Assembly (NCBI GenBank): GCA_018417955.1
Contig: JACTVC010000046.1
Coordinates: forward strand, 163,421 to 227,420
Direction: 5' to 3'
From: Laccaria trichodermophora
Lineage: Eukaryota > Basidiomycota > Agaricomycetes > Agaricales > Hydnangiaceae
Length of the DNA stretch: 64,000 nt
Positions 33,846 through 45,969 of this stretch are shown in pieces. The translations under genes and the position numbers were made by a program. Below the pieces are notes generated by a model. That model had not been told where the DNA came from, did no database searches, and was given only the letters and a program-made list of their open reading frames with translations. Every line of letters starts with the position of its first letter. The stretch's first letter is position 1.

Positions 33846-36426
33846 ATGTCTTCGGCCTTCTCATCTCGTCAAGACGCTCCTTCACGGACATGGTGGTCTT
33901 TATCCAAACCCTCGGAAAAAGACCTTCGCCAGACCTATTCATCCGACAAACCATCTAAATCGTCCTCCGGGTTCTCTTTTGCTTCGGTCATAGGCTTCAA
34001 ATCGAAAAAACACCCTCCTTCTCTCGCAATCCAACACCCTCATTTACAAGGCCCACCCGCCCTTTCGCCTTCCCTCACAGTCGATACTCCTGACCCACCC
34101 ACCAAGTTCTTGAATCGGCTTCCTTCCAAGTCTGTTTCATCTACTCGTTCAAGGGATGACTCCATCGCCCCCAGAACGCCAAGCGATATTCATCGGGATG
34201 GTCGCCAGTCTCTCCTAACCCTCTCCGACCTAGACCCATTCGCAGGACGCACCATGGTGTCTCTTGGGAGCGTGCACACTATATCGGATCCGAATCACCT
34301 CTCTGTTTACTCCAACACCTCCGTTTCGGAATTCGTCCAAAAACATCTCAAGGCTACGCAAATGCCAAAGCAAGACAGGGTGTCGTATGCTTCATCCTCT
34401 TCGAATTCTCAATATTTATCCAATGACGCTTCACCAACATCCCTCTCTCCCTTAGCGGTAGACGGTGACTTACAAAAGAAGTTAAGCACTAAGTGCGTTT
34501 GTAGCCATCGTATCAAATTTCCCCTCATCTGACATGGCCTACAGGACTTCATGCGTCAGCTTGCATCGGAAGGCTTTATTTGTGGCTCCAGAAGGTCATG
34601 ACGATCCGAAGACTGAGCTTCTCCCATCGAATTCTCCCATGGACAAGAAACAGCTCACCTCATCCCCACGTTCTGTGATGCGAGCAAGAGGTAACACCAG
34701 TGACGGCAGCGGACAAAGAGCTGGATTTTTCGTCGGGACGAACCCTTCTCAGCCAAGGCCTTCAGGGTCTGGGTCGGCGTCATCGCGGAGACCTTCATCC
34801 GCATCTCAGCAGCGGCCTGCTTCTGCTCCGCGACCATCATCTGCATCAAGAACGGCGTCTACCTCTCGTTCTTCCTCCACCTCTAGGCCCTCATCTTCTC
34901 AAAAGAGATCCTCTTCCTCTCAACCTGCGCCACTCCCCACTTCACCTCGTGTGGTGATACGACAATCATCCACCTCGCACATATCCCTCCCTCCCAGTGC
35001 GCCACCGACGCACGAACTGCCTGCTACCCCAGCGGTAGTAGTCGATGAAGAGTCGCGATCAGATTTTTCTGGATTCCTACCTTGTGCTGAGTCCGCTTCG
35101 TCTTCGACCCTTTCCTTCGCTTCATCCCTATCTTCGACGAGAGAGACTTTGACCCAGCAACGCCCTCGTTCAAAGTCAACAAGGACATCAGAACGCGACC
35201 TTTTTTTTCAAAATCCAAAGGAGGGCGATCCCGACAATGCATCTCTACACTCCATCTCTCGGGTAACGCAAACACTGAATACTTCGACCCGCACTTTAAG
35301 GGAAGTAATTTCTCACCAGTCCCTCCGCCGGCGTGCACAACCTTCCCCTCCAACGGAGTCGCATCCTGCTTTTGACACGACTAATGAGAAGGTTCCCCGG
35401 AAACGACGATCTTTTCACCATCCCCGTTTACCCATGCCACCCATACCTTTACCACTTCGTCATGCGAGTTCGTACAATTCGTCAATGTCATCACCAACGG
35501 CTGATACAAGTCCCATGACTTTGGAACAAGGAAGAGGAAATGCGAGCAGTTCTTCTGGCGGAAGGAAACGCCTATTTTCCAGTCATCGCAGACCCTCTAC
35601 TTCCCAATGCTTCCCTTCTGAGGACGACACACAATCAATTTTTAGCGTACGCTCCGATCAAGAGTCTTCCACTGGCACCTCCTTCTTCAAGCCTTGGATA
35701 GCAGCTCGAGCTTCATCGCAGTCATCGTTTTGGGAGGAAGGTGCCTCTGATGTCGCTACTAGTTTTATCCGTGCGGAGTACACCCCTCAGCACATAATGT
35801 CTCCAGCTGAGATAGCCGAAGTCGAAGCTAGCGTCGAAAATACACCTAGTTTATATACACGGCAGCGTGGCTTCTCTCTTCTTTCGGCTACGTCTGACGC
35901 GGACCACAACGATACTCCCTCTGGTCTTTCGCCTCCACCCCCAATGAGACTCAAGGCAAAGCAAAGCGATCATCGAACTCGAAACAAGCCAATCACTGCA
36001 AAGTCATCGGCGCCTCCCAGACACGATTATCGCCCCTCGATCACTCACCCTGTCATTTCCCCCCTGTCAATCTCATCTGATGAAGACGAGGAGCCTATTT
36101 ATCGACCTTCATCGTCTCCTCCTCCTTCCATGACCAGTCTTCCGCCACCTCCTCGACTACGACAGAGAGGAACCTTGGTATCGCAGCCAGATCTGTCGGT
36201 TAACTCTCCCCCTCTTCCTCTGCCGGCGCGGAAAGGCCTGATGCGTAGTAATACGTCAGTGGAGAAGATGATACATCGCCGCTCTATCATGAGGAAGCCA
36301 TCGTTTCTCGAAATTGATGATGACACGGACAAAGATACCGACGTCGAGATTACTGACGCTTCGGTCAGTGGTAGCTTCCTCGATTTGGCGAGGGAATCGT
36401 TTGATACTGTTCGTAGCGGGGAATGA
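33846..36426 (+). CDS. Large serine/proline-rich protein, probably disordered
   Basis: The start at 33846 (MSSAFSSRQDAPSRTWW) is the last ATG before the conserved-looking region. The long frame to 34490 is joined by an intron (about 34493-34543) to a frame that runs to 36426, giving roughly 840 residues. Most is low-complexity: repeats of RPSSAS and SRTASTSRSSS near the middle, then many S/T-P sites. No enzymatic or membrane domain is visible. Short blocks such as SVSEFVQKHLKATQ and DLFFQNPKEGDPDNASLHSISRVT may be conserved elements. It could be a scaffold or cell-polarity regulator, but that is not supported by any motif. Confidence 0.6.
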
Positions 36427-36688
36427 CCCTCATTTATATCATGTCGCTCGTTAGCGCACTCTTTTTTCCTGATAATAGTTTGTTTATTTTATGTGTTGGC
36501 AGAGGTAGCTGCTATGTTGTGTAATAGTTTATCCCATAACCGTTCCTACTTTCTTTATCCTTCTATTTATGTTCTTTTCACTTTTCTTCCACCTCCCGCA
36601 CATCGTTGAACTAGCATACCATTTAGACAATCGGATCCTCAGAAATTGACGGAAATTACAAGGAAGCCTGAGCAAGTAACAGCCTAAG
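36427..36688. other. Convergent 3' region
   Basis: About 260 bp with T-rich sequence between two convergent genes. No gene is seen. Confidence 0.5.
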
Positions 36689-39600
36689 TTAGTCCGTTTC
36701 GTCTGTATGGTAGCCAGCGCGCCTCATCGCGCCCAGACGATGACGTGCAGCACCCAGGTCCTTTTCCAATTTCAAAATTTCAACTTGCTGCTCCATCTCT
36801 CTTCGCTTGAACTCCAAAACTGCCATGTTCTTGTAGTCGACGTCCTCCTCTTGGCTTTGCCTGGCGGATACAGCCTTGACCTGCCTGACCAAAGCTTTGC
36901 AGGCTTCTGTGACCGCTTTGGCGGCTGCTTCCAGACGCTCTTGAGTCTTAGACATCAAGTTGGCCTTTACGCGAGAAGCCGCAACGAGCTGTGCAGTGGC
37001 AGCCGCAACTTCATTCGAAGCAACAATGAGCTGCTCCAGAGAATGGGTACCTAGCAGAACGCCATCTGCGCTTTCAATGAGGAGATTGGTTGCAAAGGCA
37101 ACTGCTTTCGCAGCTGAAATAAGACCCTCTGTCCATCTATTGTTGCGCTTGTAGAATTGCTGTATTGTGCTCGAGCCTTTGCCTTGAGATACGATTTCTT
37201 GTTGGGAATCCGTTGCTGCCTTTATGAGGCGAGAAATAGCGTTGGTGATGGCCATCGCTGCAGCGAGAATGGAGTCATGGACTTGCAGATCGACGGTACT
37301 GAAACGCGACGAGTCCTTTGGGCGTGACATGAGTTGCTGAAGTCTCTCGGTGGCCATTTCAATCGCCCGAGCAGCACTCGACATCTCTTGCTCGACAATG
37401 TCTCCAATGTCTCCGTTCGCGCGGGCAAGCGCCCCGGCCTTCGCTCCCTTGGGTATAAGCCCGTCAACCACCTCAGAGAGCTTGGTAAGTGCTGCGCGCG
37501 ATTGGCTATTATTCCTCATCGCAACCTCTTTGCGTTGAGTTGGTTGTAAAAGATCAAGTTTATAGGACTGGAGGTTTTCAAAGAACCGTAGGCCAAAGTC
37601 TCCAGCGGATTTCGCGACGTTGATGATCTTGTCTGAGGCATCATCGTCGCTCGCCAAACGTGTGATGCCTTTCGTGTTTATCAAAACCTCAGAAAGGGAT
37701 TGAGCAAATTCATTGGCCGATTTAATAACTTCAACGTGATCACCACCGACTTCGCCTCCGAGATAAAGATTGTATATCGTCGCAAATTCGGTGGCGTTAT
37801 TGACGGCTTTCTCGATCATGGACAACGTATATTCAGGTGTTGAGTTGAGATTTCCTGCTTGGGTAGGCGATTCCAGCTCGTAGACAGCATCGTCCACTTT
37901 CTGAATGCACGCTTGCAAAATCGAGTCTTTCAAGCAGTATAAGAAAAATATGTGCGACATCAGAGAGTACATACCGATGATTTGGTTGAGTTTCTTCCGA
38001 TTATCCAATATCAGAGTATCAATTTGTGCGTTCGTTGTTTCGTCCACAATTCCGCGATTCTAGGTGAAACAATTCAGAGGGCGAATCAGATGCAAAACTG
38101 AACCCACTTGTTCTGCTTCCGAAAGTTGCTGGATTGTACTATCCATACCTTCTTGCAAAATCAAGATCTCTTGGTCTTTCTCCTCTCGCAGGCGTTCCAT
38201 ATCACCCGCCGCATTGTTCAGTTTAGAAAGCAAGTCGTCGATTTGGAATTGCTTTGCCTGCCAAAAGTAATCAGCCTCGAAGAACAAAGTGAGGGGTAGT
38301 CCATACTCGAAGCGAGTCCTCTAATTCTGACAGCTGCCTATTGTACTTAGACATGACTGAGGAGACCTCCGTATTTTTAGAACGGGCGGAATCCTCAGCG
38401 CGTTCGTTGGAGAATGACAGCTCTCGTTTAAGGCGATCGATTTCTTCCTTGTGAGAGGATTTCTGCCGGTCGATATCAAACCGAGCTCGATCTCGCTCAC
38501 GCAACATATCAGCCAATTCTAAATTCTTTGCTTTTAGATCCCTCTCCATTCGTTCCATACGGTCGACAGCTTCTTGTGCAGAGTTCGCTTTCAGTTGCAT
38601 CTGCTTGAACTTAGAGAGCATGTCAAGATGCTCGGTACGAAGTTGGCTGTAAAGTTTCGCAAGTGCTTCATATTTGTTACGCCAGAGGGTCACTTGATCT
38701 TGAAGTTGTTTGATCAATTCGTCCTTGGAAAGCATTTGGGAGTTTGCGCTCAGTTGAATACCAGCTAGCTCAGCCTCCAAGGCCTTGACGCGCTGTACCA
38801 CCTAGGCATTAACTAAGTTCAAAAGACAGAGCGTCGAAACACACGCACGCGGTCGTACTGCTCCAGGAATATTTGGTCGCGTTCATATTGGCCTCGCATG
38901 GCAAGTAGGTCCCGTTCAAGCTCGCTTGCCTGCTGCGCAGCTTGTGTGTTGTACATATGTTGTTGCTGCTGCTGTAGTAATTGTTCCTGCGCAAGCCTTT
39001 GCGCCTCGGCTTGTGCCAGCTGTCTTTGCTCAAATTCTTTCTGTTGCTGTTGTTCTTGCTCAAGTCGGCGCCGTTCCTCCGCTTCTCTCTGAGCTTTTAG
39101 AGCGTTTTGCTGATCTTCATATTGCTTCAACATGCGAGCTTGCTCGTCAATTTCTGCGGCACTTGGTGACGCTGCAGACGGCGGTGGCGTCCCTGCCGTC
39201 TTCGGGCGAGCAGGCAAGTCCGGTGCGTCCCCAGAATCCAACAAATTTGGCGGTTCCTGATGAACTCAGACGGTGTAAAAGTTTCCAACCATAAACGGAA
39301 CTAGTGTACTCACATGTCCTAGTTTTGGGACATTGATGAGACCAGTCAAATACTTGAGATTAGAGCACTCGTAGTAGAATTTGCGAAGGTTATAATGCTG
39401 AGAGGAATATCGCTCCCGCAAAGGCTCAAGCGCATCGACGTCATTCGTCCCTGCAAAAGTTAGGAGTATGCGGCATGCGACTAGTAATATGAAAACTCAC
39501 GACGATACATGGCCCTCATCATACTTGTTATGAATCTGTAGATACCCCAACTTTCCTTGACGAGGGGAACCAAAGAGGAGATTCGGCATTCGTTGTTCGT

Positions 39601-40444
39601 CGAATGTCGAAAATGTGAAAAGACCATTTTTTGGAACGATTCAATTTGATCTTGTAATCCCATCAAGTCCGAAATAGTCTCGTATCTTCATTTCAATGAG
39701 CACAGGAAGTTCGAAACATGGTTAGAGCCTACCCTTCATTCGGATCATCGATCCCCTTCAAGGTAACATATTCTTCGTATTCAAACAAGCCATTGAATTC
39801 AGGCCGAATACGGTGGAATCTGAGCTTCGCCAGGATGAACTGGACATAGGTCTTGATCAAGGGCCCATAGCCTTAACCCTCATTGGTGGAAGTCAAACGG
39901 AAGAGTCAAATTGCTCACCTCGCTGTCCATCCGTGCCAACTGTTCGAGCACAGGTCTCAAGCCACGCTGTCTGTCCATGAGCTTCTTTCAGAGTCTAGGA
40001 TTATATCAGAAGGGATTGCGAAACCTAACGATTGTTCTTACTACTGGGTGCCCCTCTTGCAACACTTTGTGAACAGTGATGAGGGCTTTGAACGTCTGCA
40101 CTTCATCGGATAGAATGGGCTGAACCCGAAGGCCACTCCAGAAGGAGATGGATGAATGATAATCCCATGTAAATACGATGCACTCTATATGTGTTCAATT
40201 ATACGACAAGAAACTGACGATAGTGACGCACTGCGAACATGCTTTTGCTTCGGCGCTGTTTCTTCGGGGCTCGTAGCCTTCTTGATATTTATTACAAGTT
40301 CATGTTCTGCCTTCTCCTTGTCTACAGGTCGAGTGGGGTAATGAACCTCCTCATCGACGTCGAAATTGTTCCTCCTGCTGCCCCCACCGAACCTTGATGA
40401 TTAAATCAGTATATAGACCTGCAGACGGTCTGGTAAACGCACAT
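36689..40444 (-). CDS. SLA2: Endocytic adaptor SLA2/End4 (ANTH, coiled coil, THATCH)
   Basis: N-terminal ANTH domain: HELVINIKKATSPEETAPKQ, then CIVYTWDYHSSISFWSGLR, TFKALITVHKVLQEGHPV and TLKEAHGQTAWLETC. A Gln/Glu-rich central coiled coil (about 39200-38100) follows, with runs of EQQQQQKEFEQRQLAQ type. The C-terminal I/LWEQ (THATCH) actin-binding module reads VEVIKSANEFAQ, AMAITNAISRLIKAA, NNRWTEGLISAAKAVA and LVAASRVKANLMS. It links PIP2 membrane and clathrin to actin during endocytosis and is needed for polarised hyphal growth. About nine introns. The start codon appears split: AT at 40444-40443, then an intron (40442-40393), then G at 40392, giving MFGGGSRRNNFDVDEE. No other in-frame ATG precedes the ANTH domain. 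Confidence 0.92.
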
Positions 40445-40564
40445 TATACGAGGATCGTGAAGAGTGGGTGATGCGCAGCCGCGTCAAGGATATGTCACAA
40501 CTGTGCCAGGAAAGCTCAGTGATTTACACCGTGTGATTCTAAGGGTTTCTGTTCTTCCCTCCTC
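40445..40564. promoter_or_regulatory. Bidirectional promoter, SLA2 / SURF1
   Basis: 120 bp separate the inferred SLA2 start from the SURF1 start. No TATA box or strong known motif is visible. If SLA2 instead starts in a further upstream exon, this region would be partly transcribed in both directions. Confidence 0.5.
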
Positions 40565-41592
40565 ATGCTCTTGTCCGCCGCTCGACTACTACAACAAGTA
40601 GTAAAGCCTGCTTTTCCAGGCGGATCCCAGAGAAATTTCTTTCGTCTCTCTCGCAAGGTGTCCGATGTTCCCTCGATATACAAGCCGAAACAGGAACCTT
40701 GGCTCAAACCCACTATGGTTTTGATCGGAATTATACCGTTTTTCACCTTTGCGCTGGGGACTTGGCAACTGAAGCGACTCAAGTGGAAAGTCAATCTCAT
40801 AGACGAGTTGGAGGAGAAGCTGCAGCTGCAGCCCATCTCATTGCCCAGGAAAATAAAGTACGATAATATCAAGTTCACGCAACATCATCTGGTTCACCCC
40901 ATTCAGTCTCTCCGTGATACCAGACTTTGTTTTCAGAAAGGTTGTTCTCAGAGGCACATGGGACCACTCTCATACGATAATCCTGACTCCTCGTGTTCGA
41001 GAAGGTGTTCATGGAGTTCATATTATCACCCCTTTAGTCCGTCAAAATGGCACTACTATCCTTGTTGACCGTGGCTTTGTTTCAAAAGAGAATGCCTCAT
41101 CGCTGGCGCTTCAGCAGGAGTTGGGCGAAGTGGAGGTGTTGGGGATGCTTCGAACGTCACAGCCCCGCAATCTCTTCACGCCGGATAATAAACCCGAAGA
41201 TGGGGAGTGGTATTGGACTGATGTCGATGCAATGGCAGACTATGTTGGAGGGGAGCAGAATAATGTTCAGCCCGTCTTCGTAGAACAAATATTTGGTGGG
41301 CACCGAGGTCATTGATATTTGCAGAACTAATTTCAGTTGCAGAAGGACATGCCGGAGAAGCTGAGACTAGGCTGAAGAAAGGTATACCCATTGGCCGCCC
41401 TGCCACAGTTGATTTAAGAAATGCTCATCTATCATATGTTATCACTTGGTGAGCGGGCATTGTCAGTGCGTCTGCTTTCAATGTGTAATAGGTTCTAGGT
41501 ATGCATTGTCTGGCCTCACCGCGTTCATGTTCGCCCGCGTCCTCATGAACAAAAAACGTTCTCCTGGTCGACGGCTACCTCGTTTTAGGTAG
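40565..41592 (+). CDS. SHY1: SURF1/Shy1 cytochrome c oxidase assembly protein
   Basis: The start at 40565 (MLLSAARLLQQVVKPAF) supplies a mitochondrial presequence. The first membrane helix is MVLIGIIPFFTFALGTWQ followed by LKRLKWK, the family's G-x-W-Q-x3-L-x-W-K motif. Then come VVLRGTWDH, GVHIITPL, ILVDRGFV and, in the last exons, GRPATVDLRNAHLSY and a second helix YALSGLTAFMFARVL. Shy1 acts in the inner membrane in heme a insertion into Cox1. Three introns: about 40858-40906, 41297-41343 and 41451-41499. Length (about 290 residues) is typical. Confidence 0.93.
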
Positions 41593-42059
41593 TATAAAAT
41601 AGGCATTGTATGTATGTATGGAGGGACCCACAGACAAGCCATCGATGGCCTCTGCTTTTGGGACCCCTCTTATGCTATCAAGTCTGGAATCTCTCTGGGA
41701 TCGATGATGTGCTTGGGAAGATGCGTTCAACTCCTGGAATCTCGCCCGTTTTGAGCTTTTTTAGTGTCGTTGGCGCCTGAAGTTACGAAGGACCTCTTTT
41801 TTTGGTGAAAAAGTTAAGTAAGAGGGTAAGTTGCTGCTGTCCATCGATGATGAAGACATTTGATGATTCTTGATAGTCCTTCCATCATTGGAATTCAACC
41901 TTTTAATCAAGGCCCGGCCCGTCCATTGTCTCTATACTCCATTGTTGTACATGCTCGCCACAGGCCACTGTGATTCACGTGCGATTGTGGCTGGGTGGCT
42001 AGGAGAAGAGGTATAAGTTGGAGTACGTGCTAATCAAACTTGTTTCAGAGTTGCTAGCA
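41593..42059. other. Intergenic region
   Basis: About 470 bp upstream of the large membrane protein gene. Nothing supported as a gene; promoter elements not identified. Confidence 0.5.
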
Positions 42060-45000
42060 ATGCGCCATCCAATCAGCGTGCCGTCATCTCCTGTTAACGC
42101 CAAGAGTCAACACCAGGTGACCGCTAGAAGACGAAAGCGCCGCCGACAACCTGTGTCACACTCTCATGCATTTCTTGGAGCGAGTGAATTTGAACTTGCT
42201 TATCCCAAAGATATAGAATTTCTACCTGATGGTCAATATCGTTGGGGACAAGTCGGTGTGAATACCTTAATGCATTTTTGTTGTTTAACTCATCTTTAGT
42301 TGTTAGATCCAAGAATACGAGATGCTGTTGAACATGCCCTGAGAGTTCAGCAGAGGGCGAAAGCACGTCAATTACAACCTGGGTATATACCTCCCAGCGA
42401 TGACCTCGGGAGCGGGTTTCTCTGTAGGTCGTTTTCGTCCATCATGTAAATCTATTAGTCCTAACGACGGCAGACGTTGCCAACACTCAGGCTTCCGATG
42501 CTATGCCCGATGTTAATCTGGATATACTCGACTTATTGGATGTGCCCACATCCCCCACCATGTCCCTTGCAACCTTGTTTGGCCGTCTGAATTCCCTTGT
42601 CAAGATGCGATCGAAGTGCTCACGGTGAACGGGCAAGACTTTTTGAGTAGCAACGTAATCAGGACTTGAGCTATAAATGTACAACATAATTATTTGAATA
42701 AATACCTGCGCAGTCACCAGCACGCAAACCGTTTCTTCTGTTGCAGGCAGCGGTAGCCAGCGGGTGTCCCCTGAACGTTCCAGGTTGATGGAGAACTCCA
42801 CTTTTTCCAATACCGAGGACGATGTTTTTCTGGTGCCCCAGGACGGCGTAATCACAAGCAAACCCAACCGTATCCGTTTCCCTATAGATGATTCTGCGTC
42901 CCCGCGGCATGGCCGACGCTCGCCAGAAGTCAGCTCCAAGTCGTACGGTATCCCACCCATTCGCAGGGGGTCTCCTTTAAATCCTCAGAAGGTAAATTCC
43001 CCACTGGATGCGCGACGCCGGACACGGCCAGCGGATGTGTCTTCCCCCTCCCTGGATTCTCCTCCTCGGCAACGAAGGAACTTAAATACTGGGATGACTG
43101 AATCAAATCGCGACTTGAAGCTGCCGAGCCAGCAAGTTGGATTGGATCATGGACATGGAGGAATGGGAGCCTTTTCCGATGAGTATGACCTTTGTGAGTC
43201 TCCACAAGCTATCAGCAGTCTCCTCGTCTTACGCGTTACCCCTCAGCGCATGAGGGCAAGGCTATTGTCTTGACTGTCTAAATAAGCACTCAAGTCTCCA
43301 CATTTAGATCCTAGAATTCTTCAGGATGTTCAACGCGCATTGAAACTCAAGGCTCGCCGCGAGGCCCGTCTGAAAACGGAAAGCAGGATTTCCTCGCTCG
43401 ATTCTAGTCCACCTGCTTTGAATGGCGATTCCCCTGCTTCCCGTGTAACTCAATCGTCACCAAGTCGAAATTTACATCTGCTCTCTCCTCCTTCCTCTCC
43501 TGCTCCGCTGTGGAAGGTCAACGCCAGTAGTGACCTTGATTTCAGCCCTTCAACCGGCCTTTCAAATGAACAGACCCACCACCACCCAATCCCAACGTCA
43601 TCTGACAACGGAATGACCCTTGACTGGTCAGTTTCCTCCCTCGAGGACGACAAGTCTGAGAGGCGCTGGTCATTAACAAGAGGAAAACGGAAGGAAAGAG
43701 ACAAGATGGATCCCTTGGGTGTGGTGGCTAACCAGCAACAACAAATGCACGAAGGTAAACGCCAGTCTTCATCCTACAACCTTTTTTTTCATTATGTCAC
43801 ACAGAGAAACTCAAGAGAATACAAACCATAGCTGTTCCACAGACATCTCGAAAAGCCGCCATAACGAAGGATCAGCTTGGAAGACGCTACAAACTTCTCT
43901 ATGATGGACTGTCGGCGCCATCGTCGCCATTCAGTTTGGCAAAAATCGCGCGGTGGTATGGGTCTCAAGATGAGGTTATGATGGACACACTTTGTCTTGC
44001 TGAGCCTTTCACCTGGCTGAAACACCTGGAAAAGCAAGGAACCAGGTCAATTCGTTCCCCACGGCATTTATCGGCGCTGATAATGGAAGAATATTATCAT
44101 TCCAAGAATCAACGAAACATGATGACGATTGTCCCAGAAGATGATGCCTTACTAAAACCGACTGAAATAACCCGTGTGGCTGCCTCCGCTTCACCTCGGA
44201 AATCGACTCCTTCGGGGCCTGACCCACGAGTGTCTTTCGAACCTCTCAATAATCTATCCCAGGACTCGCCTGATGTCTCTGCCGTCAAGAGCGTACCTGA
44301 ATCAAAATCTGATAGTGAAATACAGTCGCCCTCAAGAGCTCAAACCCGCTTCAAGTTAAAGGGTGCTGAAAATGACCATATCTCGAGCTACGAGTCCTCG
44401 AATGACGGCAGTTCGAAGAAGCCAGAACAAGTTGACAATAGGCATGCGCCAGTTGCTCCAGAGATCAAATTTGTGACTACGCAGGACCCATTTCCTCAAG
44501 GCTCGGTTCCGCTACAGATCGCTGTATCGATCTCAAGCGGGGGTTCGTATGACGATCAGCAACAGCCTAGCTTTCAGAAATCACGGGGTTACCGCTCCTT
44601 AACTTCATTAAAGCAAGGAATGGGATCGCGTCGAGCGCCTGTCTCGTTCCCATTTCCTGATCAACGTCCATTTAGGCGTAGAAACCGAAAAGAAGAAAAC
44701 GAAGCTTTGGTTCAACGTGAGTACGAGGTAAAAGCTGCGTAAGTAACATTCTTATCCTCTTCATTGCCTTTGACATGCCTTCTTACGACTCAACTAGGCT
44801 GCTTGAAGAGGCCACCGCCCACAACTACAGAATTAGGCAATTATTAAATCGTGTTTCGGCGTCAGTAAAGGAATACGAATCAATCCAATCCAGTGCCACA
44901 AGAGCCTCTTTGTCTTACGAGAACCTTCCCAAGGAACTTCTAGACTCCTTTGGTCACGATCCTGCTGCAGTAACTGGGGCAACACGTCGCCTTCGCGGGT

Positions 45001-45828
45001 GGAGAGCTGTGGAGGACATCCAACAGCGTTTGGAGCGCCAGCGCGAAGTTTTCCAGGCTTTCATATCGCATTCAAGAGAACGTCCTGTGCCTTCGCATTG
45101 TGCGCTGGGCGATTCAATCTTGCATCTCACGCAAACTCTTGAAGTTCTTGAATCCCATAAGAAGTCGATTGCTTCCACAGCGCAACGTGTCACTGATTTA
45201 CTTGAATCTGTGCAACGGGTTCACGTAGAGGTCAAAGCTGATTATTACGATACTGTTTCTCATACCTCGGTATTGTATCCTGAGGTAAGCGAATATTTTG
45301 ACATCCTCTCGCTAGCTAATGGCGTCATGGCAGCTGTCCCACATTGTTGCTTTGGAAGAAAGCTACAAAGATCAATATCAACAGTTCTGGGACTTTGGTA
45401 TGGATGCTCTGACCTTGTTGCTGGACACTGTCACTCCATTTTGGAGAACCTACGGCAAAACGATAGGGGAAGATGTTCGCGACTTTCTCATTATACCCCT
45501 TTATCGCAATGAGTTCACAGGTGAAGCCAGGCGATATCGAATCAAGGAATTTCCCAAAAGATCTGTTCGCCACTGGCTTGGTCTAGCGATGTTTTTAATG
45601 TTGTCCATTGCTGTCAACATCCTCCAAGTCCGCGGAGCCATTTCGTCCTCCTTGCACTTTCGCCTTCGCTGGATACCTTATGACAGTGTTCGATGGACGG
45701 CCTTGCCCTTTTTTTGGATTGGGATCCTCATCCAGTGGTTTGCTGTCGTCATTGAATTTACAGTCGTCTTCATGCAACTAGGTGTCATTGTGTGGTGGAC
45801 AGGCTGGTCAGTTAACATTTCCGCATAA
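42060..45828 (+). CDS. Large uncharacterised protein with C-terminal membrane segments
   Basis: Starts at 42060 (MRHPISVPSSPVNA) and runs through about eight exons. Two related short blocks, DPRIRDAVEHALRVQQRAKARQ and DPRILQDVQRALKLKARREARL, recur about 300 residues apart. The middle is disordered, Ser/Pro-rich, with a helical block (DQLGRRYKLLYDGLSAPSSP, LAKIARWYGSQDEVMMD). A predicted coiled region follows (LLEEATAHNYRIRQLLNRVS). The last 150 residues carry at least two hydrophobic helices: WLGLAMFLMLSIAVNILQV and FFWIGILIQWFAVVIEFTVV with a third short run. No known family is recognised; organisation suggests an endomembrane or nuclear-envelope tether, but that is inference. Confidence 0.65.
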
Positions 45829-45969
45829 TAGAATAAGTAAGTTTATAATTTTGGTAAATGCATTATCGCAAGATTTATATACGCTACTCGGCCGTAGTAC
45901 TTAGAGGGTACACTTACGCAATTCCGTCCCGTCAACCCTGGCTTGCGCATTTTCCTAACGTATACATAG

